This document shows, in pieces, positions 45,239-54,432 of a stretch of 64,000 bases of DNA (its first letter is position 1; every line of letters starts with the position of its first letter). Below the pieces are notes generated by a model, which was given only the letters and a program-made list of their open reading frames with translations, was not told the origin of the DNA and ran no database searches. This stretch comes from an uncultured Gemmataceae bacterium (GTDB lineage: Bacteria; Planctomycetota; Planctomycetia; Gemmatales; Gemmataceae): contig CALDUY010000035.1 in the NCBI GenBank assembly GCA_937923405.1, positions 26,271 to 90,270 on the forward strand, read 5' to 3'. The translations under genes and the position numbers were made by a program.

Positions 45239-46873
45239 CGTGAACCCTTTGAAGCCACGACAGACATACAAGACCCAGCCGGAGAGCCGGAAGCCGTTCT
45301 CCTCGTACTCGATGAGGATCGGCGGATCGACCTGTTCAAACCCTTCTACGACTCGCGAATGGATCGGTCCGACGATCAGGAAGGTCTTGCCGAGAAACTC
45401 TTCTTTGTGATCAATCGGATTGATCCAGAAGTCATACTGACTGTGCCGGTCCCCCTGCACCAGTCCGACGGAATAGGCCTGGGGATGACCCTGACAGTAC
45501 ACGCCCAGTTCGCCAGGCATGCTCCAGCTAATGCCAGCCAGAATCGGGTCAGTGCCTTGGTGGCGGAGGTGCTCGCGGATCTCATCGACGCGGGCCGCCA
45601 GGTACCGCCAGCCGCGCAGCCGACAGGTTGGATCGAACTTGCGCACCGGATAGGGAACCTGCTCACTGGGTGGGCCGATGAAGCGTTCGATCCAAGGATG
45701 CATCCAGTTGCTGTAATGCAGCGTCAGGGTCAGCAGAACACCGATCGCTAAGGTGACCGTAATTCCCAGAATCGTGCCGTAGCGATACCAGGCACGGGGA
45801 GATTCCAGTTGGGCAGCCAGCCAAGCCGCCGCCAGCACTCCTCCGGACAGATAGGCCGTGACTGGCCAGTTCGGTTCGCCGCCTTTGGTCTTGAAGCTGA
45901 AGAGAAAGAACAGAAGGAAAACCGGGGCCGACATCCACCACAGGTAGCGTGTGCCGAAGTCGCGCTGACGAAGCGGGTTCCATGCCGCCATCGCCATGAG
46001 CCAGACAACGAACCAGTAGCCCAACAGCAGTGCGGCTTGTCCGCCGACGTAGATCAGTGGGCCAAGCCAGTGAAAACTACCACCGCTTCGCAGCGCGCGT
46101 TCGCCGGTCGCCAACCCAGCGAGCCGCAGAACGTGCCGAACCGTGACCCAGTCGTGCTGAGCGTTCCATACCAGAATCGGCACACAACAGAGAATGGTGA
46201 GGCCGACCAAACTTCCCATGCCGGTCGACCAGAGCAGCCGGCGATGCGTTGGACTGAAGAGCAAGAAGAGCACCAGAGAGGCGGGAAACAATACCATCGT
46301 GTACTTGGCCAGAATCCCCAGACCGATCATTAGGCCAGTCGCCTCCCAGGCCCAGCTCGATTTCCCCTGTACCGCTCGATAAGCGAACACCAAGGCCCAG
46401 CCCCAGCAGCAGGTATAGGGTGAGTCGATCGTAATGAGAAACGATCCCGCCGCGATGAGTGGCAGCGTCAGACCGCCGGCAACCACGGCCAGTCCCAGTC
46501 GGGGGCGAGCAAACACCTCCACTGTGAGTAGATACATACTCCAGAGCAAAAGACTGCCGCAGATCACCGCAGGTAGACGAATGGCAAAGGTCAGGCTACC
46601 TGTGACACGCTCCGACCAAGTGCCGAACAATTCACAACTGAGACGAATCAACCAGGCCACGAGCGGACCTTTACTGTAGTAGCTCCAGTCCAGATGACGG
46701 GACCAGTCCCAGTAGTGCGCTTCGTCGGGGGACAGATCGAGCGGACCTCGGGCAAGAAAAACCAAATGCCCCAACGCAGCACCGAGAATAACCAAAGCCG
46801 TGATCCAGGGGCAAACGGCATCAGGCAGCCAGCGAGCCAGAGCAGGCCGGCGAATCGGCATCAGCACAACCAC
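45212..46873 (-). CDS. Polytopic glycosyltransferase, GT39/ArnT-like
   Basis: A 553-residue membrane protein with about ten or more hydrophobic segments. The N-terminal periplasmic loop LSPDEAHYWDWSRHLDWSYY (Asp50, Glu51) followed by SKGPLVAWLIRL is typical of lipid-phosphosugar-dependent transferases of the PMT/ArnT group; KGGEPNWPVTAYLSGG is the second family motif. The last ~120 residues form a small soluble domain. It probably moves a sugar from a polyprenyl-phosphate donor to a lipid or protein outside the inner membrane. The start is uncertain: GTG at 46873, GTG at 46867 (best distance from GGAGG) or ATG at 46861. Confidence 0.82.
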   Translation of the reverse strand: MVVLMPIRRPALARWLPDAVCPWITALVILGAALGHLVFLARGPLDLSPDEAHYWDWSRHLDWSYYSKGPLVAWLIRLSCELFGTWSERVTGSLTFAIRLPAVICGSLLLWSMYLLTVEVFARPRLGLAVVAGGLTLPLIAAGSFLITIDSPYTCCWGWALVFAYRAVQGKSSWAWEATGLMIGLGILAKYTMVLFPASLVLFLLFSPTHRRLLWSTGMGSLVGLTILCCVPILVWNAQHDWVTVRHVLRLAGLATGERALRSGGSFHWLGPLIYVGGQAALLLGYWFVVWLMAMAAWNPLRQRDFGTRYLWWMSAPVFLLFFLFSFKTKGGEPNWPVTAYLSGGVLAAAWLAAQLESPRAWYRYGTILGITVTLAIGVLLTLTLHYSNWMHPWIERFIGPPSEQVPYPVRKFDPTCRLRGWRYLAARVDEIREHLRHQGTDPILAGISWSMPGELGVYCQGHPQAYSVGLVQGDRHSQYDFWINPIDHKEEFLGKTFLIVGPIHSRVVEGFEQVDPPILIEYEENGFRLSGWVLYVCRGFKGFTLPDELPPH

Positions 46874-47025
46874 ACACCTCCAACGACACTAGGGATCCCG
46901 TCGTTCGGGTCGGGGAAGCGATGGTTGTATCCGCCCAACCGTGCGACAGTCAAGGCGGACTCGGGGTTGATTGGCAGACCGCGAAAATTGCAAAGGCTAA
47001 GCAAAATATAGTGATTTTATAGATC

Positions 47026-47071
47026 CTATGAGCCTCTTAGTTTCGTTGTATTCAGATCAATCGGCTCATAG
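47026..47071. promoter_or_regulatory. Inverted repeat upstream of the BBP7 gene, possible operator
   Basis: CTATGAGCC (47026-47034) and GGCTCATAG (47063-47071) are perfect 9-bp inverted copies separated by 28 bp in an AT-rich stretch about 80 bp before the BBP7 ATG. Two half-sites at this distance could bind a regulator or form an mRNA stem. The rest of the 46874-47149 gap shows no gene. Confidence 0.35.
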
Positions 47072-47149
47072 TGTAGAAACGATACAATCCGCGTCGATGA
47101 CAGTTCTGGATGCAAGGGGACGCTATGGGGACTGTTGGGGGGGTCATCC

Positions 47150-48472
47150 ATGAACGCCAGAGTGGCGATGTTCGTGCTAACAGGGATGCTGAGCCTCGTC
47201 CAGCTGGCTCAGGCACAAGCACCCGGCACCCTGGCCCCGTCGCCAGCGGCTAGGCCGGTGCCCATGACTACGATGCCGCCACCGTCGATCGCAAACTCAC
47301 CTGGCGCGCCGGCAGCGATGCCACCGGTCAGTCCACCGATGCCGCTTAGTCATCCAGCGACTTTGTCGGGAGAAGGTGCCCCGCTGACTGGGGGATTTGG
47401 GGCGGATGGCACGGATTTCGAGCTGGACATGGAAGTTCTCGTCTGGTGGACGCGGACGACACCGATTCCTGCGTTGTTCACCGGGTCGGCTCCACAGGAT
47501 TTGGGCATTCTAGGCCGACCTTCCACCGTGGTGACCCTGGGAGATGAGTTCATCTCTTTCAACGGTCGGGCTGGCGGTCGTTTCACCAACCGTACGTTCA
47601 TCGATGAAGGCTGGGGCGTCTACTCCAGTATATTCTGGCTCCAAAATGGATCTCATTACTCCAATCTGATCAACAACCCCGTCCTCGCGGTGCCGATTAC
47701 CGATCCGTCGTCGGGAGAGCCGACCTCTATCCGACTCGCTATTCCAGGGGCTTCGGTGGGAACAGCGCAGCTGGAGATGGGGCAGCGGCTCTGGGGGGCT
47801 GACGTGGGGGTGGTCTGTCGCGTCGACGACTCGTTCGAGTGGAAGGTCGACTTCCTCGGCGGCTTCCGCTTCCTTCAGCTACACGAGACTCTGAAGATGC
47901 GCACCACCTCGACACTTGGCACCACGGGGCTATTCAGCGGCGTGGTCACTCCATCGGGCAGCTACTACACCATGCTCGATGACTTCAACACCCGGAATAG
48001 CTTTTATGGTGGCAATCTAGGGACGCGAATTCTCGCCGAGGTCTTGCCCAACATCGTCGTCGTCACTACAGCCCAAGTCGGTCTGGGCGTAACCAATGCC
48101 ATCACAGGCATCGACGGAGCCTCGTCTCTGGCGGTCCCTGATCAGCCGACGGTCTTCGCGCAAGGAGGCAACTACGCTCAGCGATCGAACATTGGGCGTT
48201 ATCCCGATTCTCGCTTTGCCGTCGTGCCACAAATCGGCGTGACGGTCGGCTATCAGATGGGTGAGCATTTGCGGCTGAGCATCGGCTACGATTTGCTTTA
48301 CTGGAGCAGCGTGCAACGTCCTGGCGATCAGATCGACCGTGTGGTGAATCCCAACTATCCGCCGATCCAGAACGACGGCTCAAGCACAGGACCAACTCGC
48401 CCTGTGCCCATCCTCGGCTACACCGACTTCTGGGCTCAGGGCTTGTCTGCCAGTCTGAGTATTTCTTTCTGA
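47150..48472 (+). CDS. BBP7-type outer-membrane beta-barrel protein
   Basis: About 440 residues: signal peptide (FVLTGMLSLVQLAQAQA), a Pro/Ala/Met-rich low-complexity linker to about residue 85, then a beta-rich barrel domain. Family-type features are DFELDMEVLVWWTRTTPIP at the barrel start, DEGWGVYSSIFWL, RLWGADVGVVCRVDD with FLGGFRFLQLHETL, and the C-terminal strand YTDFWAQGLSASLSISF ending in Phe, as in outer-membrane proteins. BBP7 proteins are expanded in planctomycetes; their cargo is unknown. ATG at 47150 preferred over an upstream in-frame TTG. Confidence 0.78.
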   Translation: MNARVAMFVLTGMLSLVQLAQAQAPGTLAPSPAARPVPMTTMPPPSIANSPGAPAAMPPVSPPMPLSHPATLSGEGAPLTGGFGADGTDFELDMEVLVWWTRTTPIPALFTGSAPQDLGILGRPSTVVTLGDEFISFNGRAGGRFTNRTFIDEGWGVYSSIFWLQNGSHYSNLINNPVLAVPITDPSSGEPTSIRLAIPGASVGTAQLEMGQRLWGADVGVVCRVDDSFEWKVDFLGGFRFLQLHETLKMRTTSTLGTTGLFSGVVTPSGSYYTMLDDFNTRNSFYGGNLGTRILAEVLPNIVVVTTAQVGLGVTNAITGIDGASSLAVPDQPTVFAQGGNYAQRSNIGRYPDSRFAVVPQIGVTVGYQMGEHLRLSIGYDLLYWSSVQRPGDQIDRVVNPNYPPIQNDGSSTGPTRPVPILGYTDFWAQGLSASLSISF

Positions 48473-48481
48473 CTCCCCCCT

Positions 48482-48526
48482 GAAGGAGGAGGAGCGGGCT
48501 GTCCCCGCAACGCTCTCTCCTCCTTC
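48482..48526. terminator. Hairpin between convergent BBP7 and PQQ genes
   Basis: GAAGGAGGAGGAGCG (48482-48496) is nearly complementary to CGCTCTCTCCTCCTTC (48511-48526), with one bulged base. It is followed by CCCCCTTTAG. It separates the BBP7 gene (+) from the PQQ propeller gene (-), six bases before the latter's stop codon. Confidence 0.6.
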
Positions 48527-48531
48527 CCCCT

Positions 48532-50145
48532 TTAGTGTTCCAGTAGTGGCCATTCGTAGCACACCATCTCTTCGTCATTGCGAAGAAACAGTTTTCTGCC
48601 GACCATCGCTGGGGTGTTCCACGTCCGATATTGCGTGAAGACGGTCATGCGACCCAGCTCCTCATAGCGTGTTGGATCGGCACTGACCAGTACCAGTTGG
48701 CCATACTCCGTCTGCACCAGAATCACATTGGACACCAACAGCATCTGTCCCTGGCCAAACGATTCATCGTGTCGCCACAGTCGCCGACCGGTTTTCATCT
48801 CCAGGCAGGTCATTTTGCCCTCGTGCAGACCGAAAAGATAGTTGCCCATGCGGAGAGGGTTGGCCTGTTTGGCTCCGAGGAACTTGTTCTTCCACACGGT
48901 TTCGGTAGAGAAGGTATTTCCTTGTCGGGTAATCCGCACCAACGCACAGCCGTTTGCCACTGCCGAGGAGATGAACAGGCAATCGTTGTCGCACAGCACC
49001 GGCTGAATGATGTTCATGTCTTTGTACGTTGTCCAGGGATAACGCCATAGTTCCTCACCGGACTTGAGATCAAAACCGGCCAGACCGCCTGCATCGAAGA
49101 GAACCACCTGTTGCAGCCCTGCGAGTCGGGCCAACAACGGCGAACTGTAGCCAGCAGCGGCAGTGCCCGCGGCCCAGACTCGTTTGCCGGTCTTCCGATC
49201 GTAGGCCACCACCGCGCGACCGACGTTGTTCTCGGGATCGATCCCGGCATTCACAATCACCAACTCGTCAACCACCAACGGCGACGAGGTCATCCCCCAG
49301 GTGACGACTTTGGCCTGATTGTCTTCGAGGATGTTCACCGACCATTTCTTGGCACCGGTTGTGCCATCCAGACAAACAAGATCGCCTAAAGCGCCTAAGG
49401 AAAACACCTCGCCCTGATCGATCGTTGGAGTGGCTCGCGGTCCTTTGCCCGTGATGTCCTTGAACCAGGCCGGGTAGGCGTGGACCCAGCGTTCGACGCC
49501 CGTATCTCGGTCGTAGCACACGATCGCTTCGTCACTGCCGCGCTGCTCCAGCGTGATGGTGACGTTTCCGGCGACGACGAGACCGGAGAAGCCACCCCCG
49601 CAGGGCCGTCGCCAGACCTCCCGAGGCTGGCTTTGTTCCCATTTCAGATCCAGTAAATCGGATCGATGTATGATGCCGTCGCCGCGCAGACCGCGATACC
49701 GTGGAAAGTCGCTTACGGGGTTGATGGTGAGGTCGATGGGTGGCAACGAGGAGGTGTCGTCTTCGCTGCTTTCCTGGTAAGCGGTCAACCGCTCCGCCGG
49801 TGGCACTTGCCAACGGAACCGGGGTCGAGGGCGAAGACGCGAATCGAACGCCAGCTCATCAATGATCGCGTAGCCGCTGCCGACTAGTAGCACTAAAACG
49901 ATAAAACAGATCGTTTTAATCCGTCGAGAGACCCAGGTGAAGGCGAAAAACCAGACGATCAGCCAGCCCACGATGACGAACGCGAGCACCGTACCGACCA
50001 ACCCCATCCATTCCACAGGAGTAGGGTCGAGATCCAAGGCTCGCCAGACGTTCGGCAGAGCCAAGACGAAGAACAGAATCGACAACGATACCAGCGGAAC
50101 AATCCACAACAACTTGCCGGGGCGTTGCCTGGGAGTAGTGGACAT
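48532..50145 (-). CDS. Membrane-anchored PQQ-type beta-propeller protein
   Basis: A 537-residue protein with three N-terminal membrane segments (LLWIVPLVSLSILFFVLAL, VGTVLAFVIVGWLIVWFFAF, TICFIVLVLLVGSGYAI) and then an extracytoplasmic beta-propeller from about residue 145. Propeller blades show the Trp-docking pattern: IVCYDRDTGVERW, LVCLDGTTGAKKW, VVAYDRKTGKRVW, LAGFDLKSGEELW and MTCLEMKTGRRLW. The segment FPRYRGLRGDG before the first blade resembles the start of the secreted PQQ protein at 16272-17570, which suggests a common planctomycete family. Function unknown. Confidence 0.78.
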   Translation of the reverse strand: MSTTPRQRPGKLLWIVPLVSLSILFFVLALPNVWRALDLDPTPVEWMGLVGTVLAFVIVGWLIVWFFAFTWVSRRIKTICFIVLVLLVGSGYAIIDELAFDSRLRPRPRFRWQVPPAERLTAYQESSEDDTSSLPPIDLTINPVSDFPRYRGLRGDGIIHRSDLLDLKWEQSQPREVWRRPCGGGFSGLVVAGNVTITLEQRGSDEAIVCYDRDTGVERWVHAYPAWFKDITGKGPRATPTIDQGEVFSLGALGDLVCLDGTTGAKKWSVNILEDNQAKVVTWGMTSSPLVVDELVIVNAGIDPENNVGRAVVAYDRKTGKRVWAAGTAAAGYSSPLLARLAGLQQVVLFDAGGLAGFDLKSGEELWRYPWTTYKDMNIIQPVLCDNDCLFISSAVANGCALVRITRQGNTFSTETVWKNKFLGAKQANPLRMGNYLFGLHEGKMTCLEMKTGRRLWRHDESFGQGQMLLVSNVILVQTEYGQLVLVSADPTRYEELGRMTVFTQYRTWNTPAMVGRKLFLRNDEEMVCYEWPLLEH

Positions 50146-50171
50146 GAACGAGCCTCTATATCAAGAATACC

Positions 50172-53036
50172 TTACCAGCCAAGCGGTTCCTGCCAGGCTC
50201 GCTGGAGCGTCTCTAAGGAGTGCCAGATCACCCATTCCCCAGATGCCCCGGCGATGCGTAACCGCGGTTCCGCGACAGTACAGCCTAGTCGGCTCCAGGG
50301 CACGTCGGCCAGCAGCGTCTCCACCGCCGAGGCCTGTTCCGCAGCCACCTCGATGATAAACCGCGTGGTCGATTCACTAAACAGCGCGACGACATCGGAC
50401 AGTCCCGCGGCTCCAGTCGAGGTGACGTCCGCGCCGATTCCACCGGCAAAGGCCATTTCTGCCAGGGCCACCGCCAAGCCGCCTTCGCTCAGATCGTGGC
50501 ACGAACGCACCCAGTTGCGAAGAATCGCTTCATGGAGTCGCGCGAAAATTTTCGGCGCAAGCGTGAAATCCGGTCGTGGCACTGCGCCGCCTTGTAACTG
50601 TTCGACCAGGTGATAATGCGATCCGCCCATCTCCTCCTTAGTCTGACCAACAAGGTAGAGGACATGGCCCGGCGCTTTGAGATCCATAGTCACGCATCGC
50701 CGCACATCGGGTACTCGGCCTAGAGCGCTAATGAGCAGGGTCGGGGGAATGGTGATATGGATCGGACCTGAGCGGAATTCATTCTTCAAGCTGTCCTTGC
50801 CGGAGATGAACGGCATACGGTAGGCCAGAGCGACATCGCGGCAGGCCTCGGCGGCAAGAACCAGTGAGCCGAGTACTTCCGGACGATCGGTGTTGCCCCA
50901 GCAGAAATTGTCCAGCAAGGCGATGCGTGCTGGATCCGCGCCGACGGCCACGACGTTGCGAGCGGCTTCGTCAACAACGGCAGCGGCCATCGCGTAGGGG
51001 TCGAGATCTCCCCAGCGAGGATTGATGCCGCAGCCGATCGCCAGTCCGATCGTCGAACCGAGTACCGGAGCAATAACCGCAGCATCGGATGGACCAGCCT
51101 CGTGGATGCCGACTAACGGCTTGATGACGCTGCCGCCCTGCACCTCATGATCGTACTGGCGGATGATCCATTCCTTGCTGGCAATGTTCAGCGAGCCAAG
51201 CAGTGACAGTAAGCTGTCATTCAGCGAGTGTGACGAGCGGGGAGTTTTCGACGGTTGGAAGGTCGGCGGCGACCAGACCGCTTGCCGCACAACTGTGGGC
51301 CGACCCTCGTGCAGAAAGTGCATGTCCAGTTCGCCGACCCGTTCGCCCTGGTAACGCAAGAGCAACTTACCTGTCTGCTCGAACCGGCCTAGGACCACGG
51401 CCTCGACATCCTCACTGGCGCAGAGTTGCTGTAGGTGGTTCCACTTCTCGGCAGGCACCGCGAGGATCATTCGCTCCTGGGATTCGGAGATCCAAATTTC
51501 GGTATAGGAAAGTCCCTGATATTTTAGAGGGGCTTTATCTAGATCTACGACCGCGCCCAACTCTGCGCCCATCTCGCCGATGGCGCTACTGAAGCCACCC
51601 GCGCCGCAGTCGGTGATAGCGGTGTATAGGTCGGCATCGCGTGCCTGCAAGATCACGTCGAGCAACTTTTTCTCGGTGATAGCGTTGCCGATCTGCACCG
51701 CACCGCCGGAGACCGACTCCGACTCCTCGGTCAGTTCGGCAGAAGAGAAAGTTGCGCCATGAATACCATCTCGTCCGGTGCGTCCGCCGACTGCAACGAT
51801 CAGATCGCCGGGCCGCGCTGCCTTCGTCGCTCGATCAACGGGCAACAGCCCGACCGTGCCGCAGTAGACTAGCGGATTACCCAGGTAGTGCGGATCGAAG
51901 CAAACGGCCCCGTTGACGGTCGGAATGCCCATACGGTTACCGTAGTCGCGCACCCCCGCGACGACGCCGTGGATAATCTTGCGCGGATGAAGTACCCCCG
52001 GAGGTAGTGACTCTGGCGGAGTGTCGGGAGCAGCAAAGCAGAATACGTCAGTGTTGCAAACCGGTTTGCCCCCCAGGCCGGTCCCGAGGATATCCCGAAT
52101 CACTCCACCGATCCCCGTGTTCGCCCCGCCATACGGTTCGATCGCCGAGGGCCGGTTGTGCGTCTCGACTTTGAAGCAGGCGTGGAACTTTTCATCGAAG
52201 CGGACCACGCCGGCGTTGTCCTCGAAGACGCTGACGCACCAGTCGTCGTCGCCGAGTTCACGACGAATCTGTTGCGTGGCGGCGAAGATCGTCTCCTTGA
52301 GTAAATTATTATATCGGCGATCGCCAAAATCGATAATTCCTTTCAGTGTCTTATGGGAACAGTGTTCCGACCAGGTCTGGGCGAGGGTTTCCAGTTCGAC
52401 GTCGGTAGGATCTCGGCCTAGTTCGCGAAAGTGGGCCTGAATGGTCTGCATCTCGGCGAGGCTGAGGGCCAGTTGTCCCGATTTACTCAGATGCACCAGT
52501 CCTGCCTCGTCCAGTTCGCGGAGCGGCACGGTAACGAGACGAAAAGTATACGGCGTACCCAGGGAGAGATGCTCCAGCGACAGCGGCCCCGGCACAACCT
52601 GTTCGATGGCTTCGTTGGCCAGCACTTTGCGGAAGAACACCTCACGGGCAGCGGGAGCAAGCTCTGGTGCAAAATAACGGCGGAACGTGCGAACCGATTC
52701 AACGGGCAACCCTAGGCCGACAGCGGCATCGACGACACTGAGCGCGACCGGATCCATGACGCCGGGTTTATACAGCACTGTGGCCAATCGGTCCGACGAC
52801 AGATGATCGTTCAAGGCTCCTAGCGTCGCGGTTTCCACGAGATCATCGACCAGTAGTTCGCGAACGAGTTGCTCCACCTGATTGCGAGAAAGTTCGCCTT
52901 CGAGAAGATAGCCTCGCGCTGAACCAGTCAGCAGCCGCCTTCCATCGTTGGAATGAGTCAAGAGATCGAACTCCGCAGCCACTCGGTCCCGGTCGCTGTC
53001 ACTTCCCTTGGGACGGATTTCGATTTCCCACAACAT
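50172..53036 (-). CDS. purL: Phosphoribosylformylglycinamidine synthase PurL with PurS-like N-terminal region
   Basis: A 954-residue PurL that makes FGAM in purine synthesis. The catalytic part holds TWSEHCSHKTL, HNRPSAIEPYGGANTGIGG, GDLIVAVGGRTGRDGIHGAT, DCGAGGFSSAIGEMG and PFISGKDSLKNEF. It is about 200 residues longer than small PurL because of an N-terminal region with two PurS-like ferredoxin folds (about 1-75, and about 86-122 with VLYKPGVMDPVALSVVDAA). The C-terminal glutaminase of large PurL is absent, so a separate PurQ is expected elsewhere. The upstream gene on this strand is a zinc-ribbon membrane protein. Confidence 0.9.
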   Translation of the reverse strand: MLWEIEIRPKGSDSDRDRVAAEFDLLTHSNDGRRLLTGSARGYLLEGELSRNQVEQLVRELLVDDLVETATLGALNDHLSSDRLATVLYKPGVMDPVALSVVDAAVGLGLPVESVRTFRRYFAPELAPAAREVFFRKVLANEAIEQVVPGPLSLEHLSLGTPYTFRLVTVPLRELDEAGLVHLSKSGQLALSLAEMQTIQAHFRELGRDPTDVELETLAQTWSEHCSHKTLKGIIDFGDRRYNNLLKETIFAATQQIRRELGDDDWCVSVFEDNAGVVRFDEKFHACFKVETHNRPSAIEPYGGANTGIGGVIRDILGTGLGGKPVCNTDVFCFAAPDTPPESLPPGVLHPRKIIHGVVAGVRDYGNRMGIPTVNGAVCFDPHYLGNPLVYCGTVGLLPVDRATKAARPGDLIVAVGGRTGRDGIHGATFSSAELTEESESVSGGAVQIGNAITEKKLLDVILQARDADLYTAITDCGAGGFSSAIGEMGAELGAVVDLDKAPLKYQGLSYTEIWISESQERMILAVPAEKWNHLQQLCASEDVEAVVLGRFEQTGKLLLRYQGERVGELDMHFLHEGRPTVVRQAVWSPPTFQPSKTPRSSHSLNDSLLSLLGSLNIASKEWIIRQYDHEVQGGSVIKPLVGIHEAGPSDAAVIAPVLGSTIGLAIGCGINPRWGDLDPYAMAAAVVDEAARNVVAVGADPARIALLDNFCWGNTDRPEVLGSLVLAAEACRDVALAYRMPFISGKDSLKNEFRSGPIHITIPPTLLISALGRVPDVRRCVTMDLKAPGHVLYLVGQTKEEMGGSHYHLVEQLQGGAVPRPDFTLAPKIFARLHEAILRNWVRSCHDLSEGGLAVALAEMAFAGGIGADVTSTGAAGLSDVVALFSESTTRFIIEVAAEQASAVETLLADVPWSRLGCTVAEPRLRIAGASGEWVIWHSLETLQRAWQEPLGW

Positions 53037-53078
53037 CGCGTTCTTCCTCTGCTTCGCGGTTCAGCGACAGGCCGCCGG

Positions 53079-53684
53079 TCACTGTTGCCATAAATTCAGC
53101 GCAGCCATTCCCATCACCAACGCCACATACAGACTACTGCCGATCAGTCCGCCCAGGGCCAGCCAGCGATGTTCTCCCTCTCCACGCAGAGCGGCAAGGG
53201 CGTGCCCAGTTCCGACAGTCGCTAGCAGCACGTTGACCGCCAGAGTTATGAAGCTCAGGAAAGTGGCGACCAGCCCGACTCGTCCGGGGCGAGCGCCGAG
53301 CGTGTACAACGCCACGATCGCAACCACGGCGAGGCCCCAGGCAAATGCGGCACAAAAGATCGAAATTCTTGCTTGCTGAGTCAGCTCGCGCGTCTGCCCA
53401 GGAATCGACTCGTTGGTTAACAGCGCCTTGCTGACACAGCTCGGACAAAGGATGCGGCCCCACCAGGGAGTTCGGCAGGTCTCGCAGACGTAGTTGCCAC
53501 AACGAAGACACACTCCAACTGATTCCAGGCCGACATGGATGGCACAACTAGGATCCTCTTCGCGAGCTGGGCGAGTAACGCGACTGGCTGGTTCATACAA
53601 CGGATCGTGACAATTTGGACAGCGTGCCCCAAGCCGTGTTCGGTCGTCTGGCAAGGGATAATTGCAGGTCAGGCACCGAGCCAT
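53079..53684 (-). CDS. Zinc-ribbon/B-box-like membrane protein
   Basis: A 201-residue protein: N-terminal zinc ribbon (CLTCNYPLP ... RCPNCHDPL), a B-box-like finger (SCAIHVGLESVGVCLRCGNY then VCETCRTPWWGRILCPSC), and three hydrophobic segments in the second half (IFCAAFAWGLAVVAIVALYT; LVATFLSFITLAVNVLLATV; LGGLIGSSLYVALVMGMAAL). The zinc modules would sit on one side of the membrane, probably cytosolic. It has the same plan as the gene directly upstream (4-bp gap), so the two are probably an operon and old duplicates. Function unknown. Confidence 0.65.
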   Translation of the reverse strand: MARCLTCNYPLPDDRTRLGARCPNCHDPLYEPASRVTRPAREEDPSCAIHVGLESVGVCLRCGNYVCETCRTPWWGRILCPSCVSKALLTNESIPGQTRELTQQARISIFCAAFAWGLAVVAIVALYTLGARPGRVGLVATFLSFITLAVNVLLATVGTGHALAALRGEGEHRWLALGGLIGSSLYVALVMGMAALNLWQQ

Positions 53685-53688
53685 CGAC

Positions 53689-54432
53689 TTAGCCTCCTCC
53701 TGAGGTGCGGCCGATCAAAATCAGTGCCACCGTGACACACCAGATCAGGCCAACACTGGCTAGGCAGATCGCCGAGGTAGCCAGCCCTCGCCCAGCAGCG
53801 TGGGGACGTGCCTCCAATTGTCGAATCGCCTGGATCGAGAGTCCCAGGGCGATCGTGGGCAGGATCATGGCCAGTACACACAGGGTCACGGCCACGCCGA
53901 GCAGTCCTTCGCTCTGGTAAAAGCCGAACGCCGCCAATGTGACGATCAGAGCGGCTGGGGCGGAACAGAGGGCCAATACCAACGCCATCACCGCCAGCGG
54001 CAAAACTCGTCGAGGCTGGGCCATGCCGGCGAGGCGAAAGTTCTTGCACGGCCCACAGAGCCGCAGTTCTTGAATCATCACCAGACAGTCGTTGCAGAAG
54101 GGCAGGCGACAGGCATCACAGAGACCAGCTGTCTTGGCCTCGGCGTGTTGCAGACAGAACAACGGGTTGACCTTGCCGAGCAACCGTTCCGGCTGATGGG
54201 GCGAACGCGGCAATCCCAGCGCAGGGGGAGCCTCATGCACCTCTTGCACGTCTTGTGCTTCAAGCAACACCGGTTGACTAACCAGGATCGGACGTTTGAC
54301 GGGTTCCGTGGCCACCTCCGTGGACCAAGGCACCCGCATGCTATGGCCACATTGACAGAAGATCAGCATCCCAGCCTCGCTTGTCGAGCGAGTTTGGGGT
54401 CGTTTGCACTGGTTGCACTCGAAGCGAATCAT
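53689..54432 (-). CDS. Zinc-ribbon/B-box-like membrane protein (paralogue of neighbour)
   Basis: A 247-residue protein with a short zinc ribbon (FECNQCKRPQ ... IFCQCGHSM), a ~50-residue variable linker, a B-box-like region (FCLQHAEAKTAGLCDACRLP then FCNDCLVMIQELRLCGPCKN) and hydrophobic segments (VLPLAVMALVLALCSAPAAL, LIVTLAAFGFY, AVTLCVLAMILPTIALGLSI, AICLASVGLIWCVTVALILI). The same architecture as the next gene downstream. Possibly a membrane regulator or scaffold; no enzyme motif is visible. Confidence 0.62.
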   Translation of the reverse strand: MIRFECNQCKRPQTRSTSEAGMLIFCQCGHSMRVPWSTEVATEPVKRPILVSQPVLLEAQDVQEVHEAPPALGLPRSPHQPERLLGKVNPLFCLQHAEAKTAGLCDACRLPFCNDCLVMIQELRLCGPCKNFRLAGMAQPRRVLPLAVMALVLALCSAPAALIVTLAAFGFYQSEGLLGVAVTLCVLAMILPTIALGLSIQAIRQLEARPHAAGRGLATSAICLASVGLIWCVTVALILIGRTSGGG

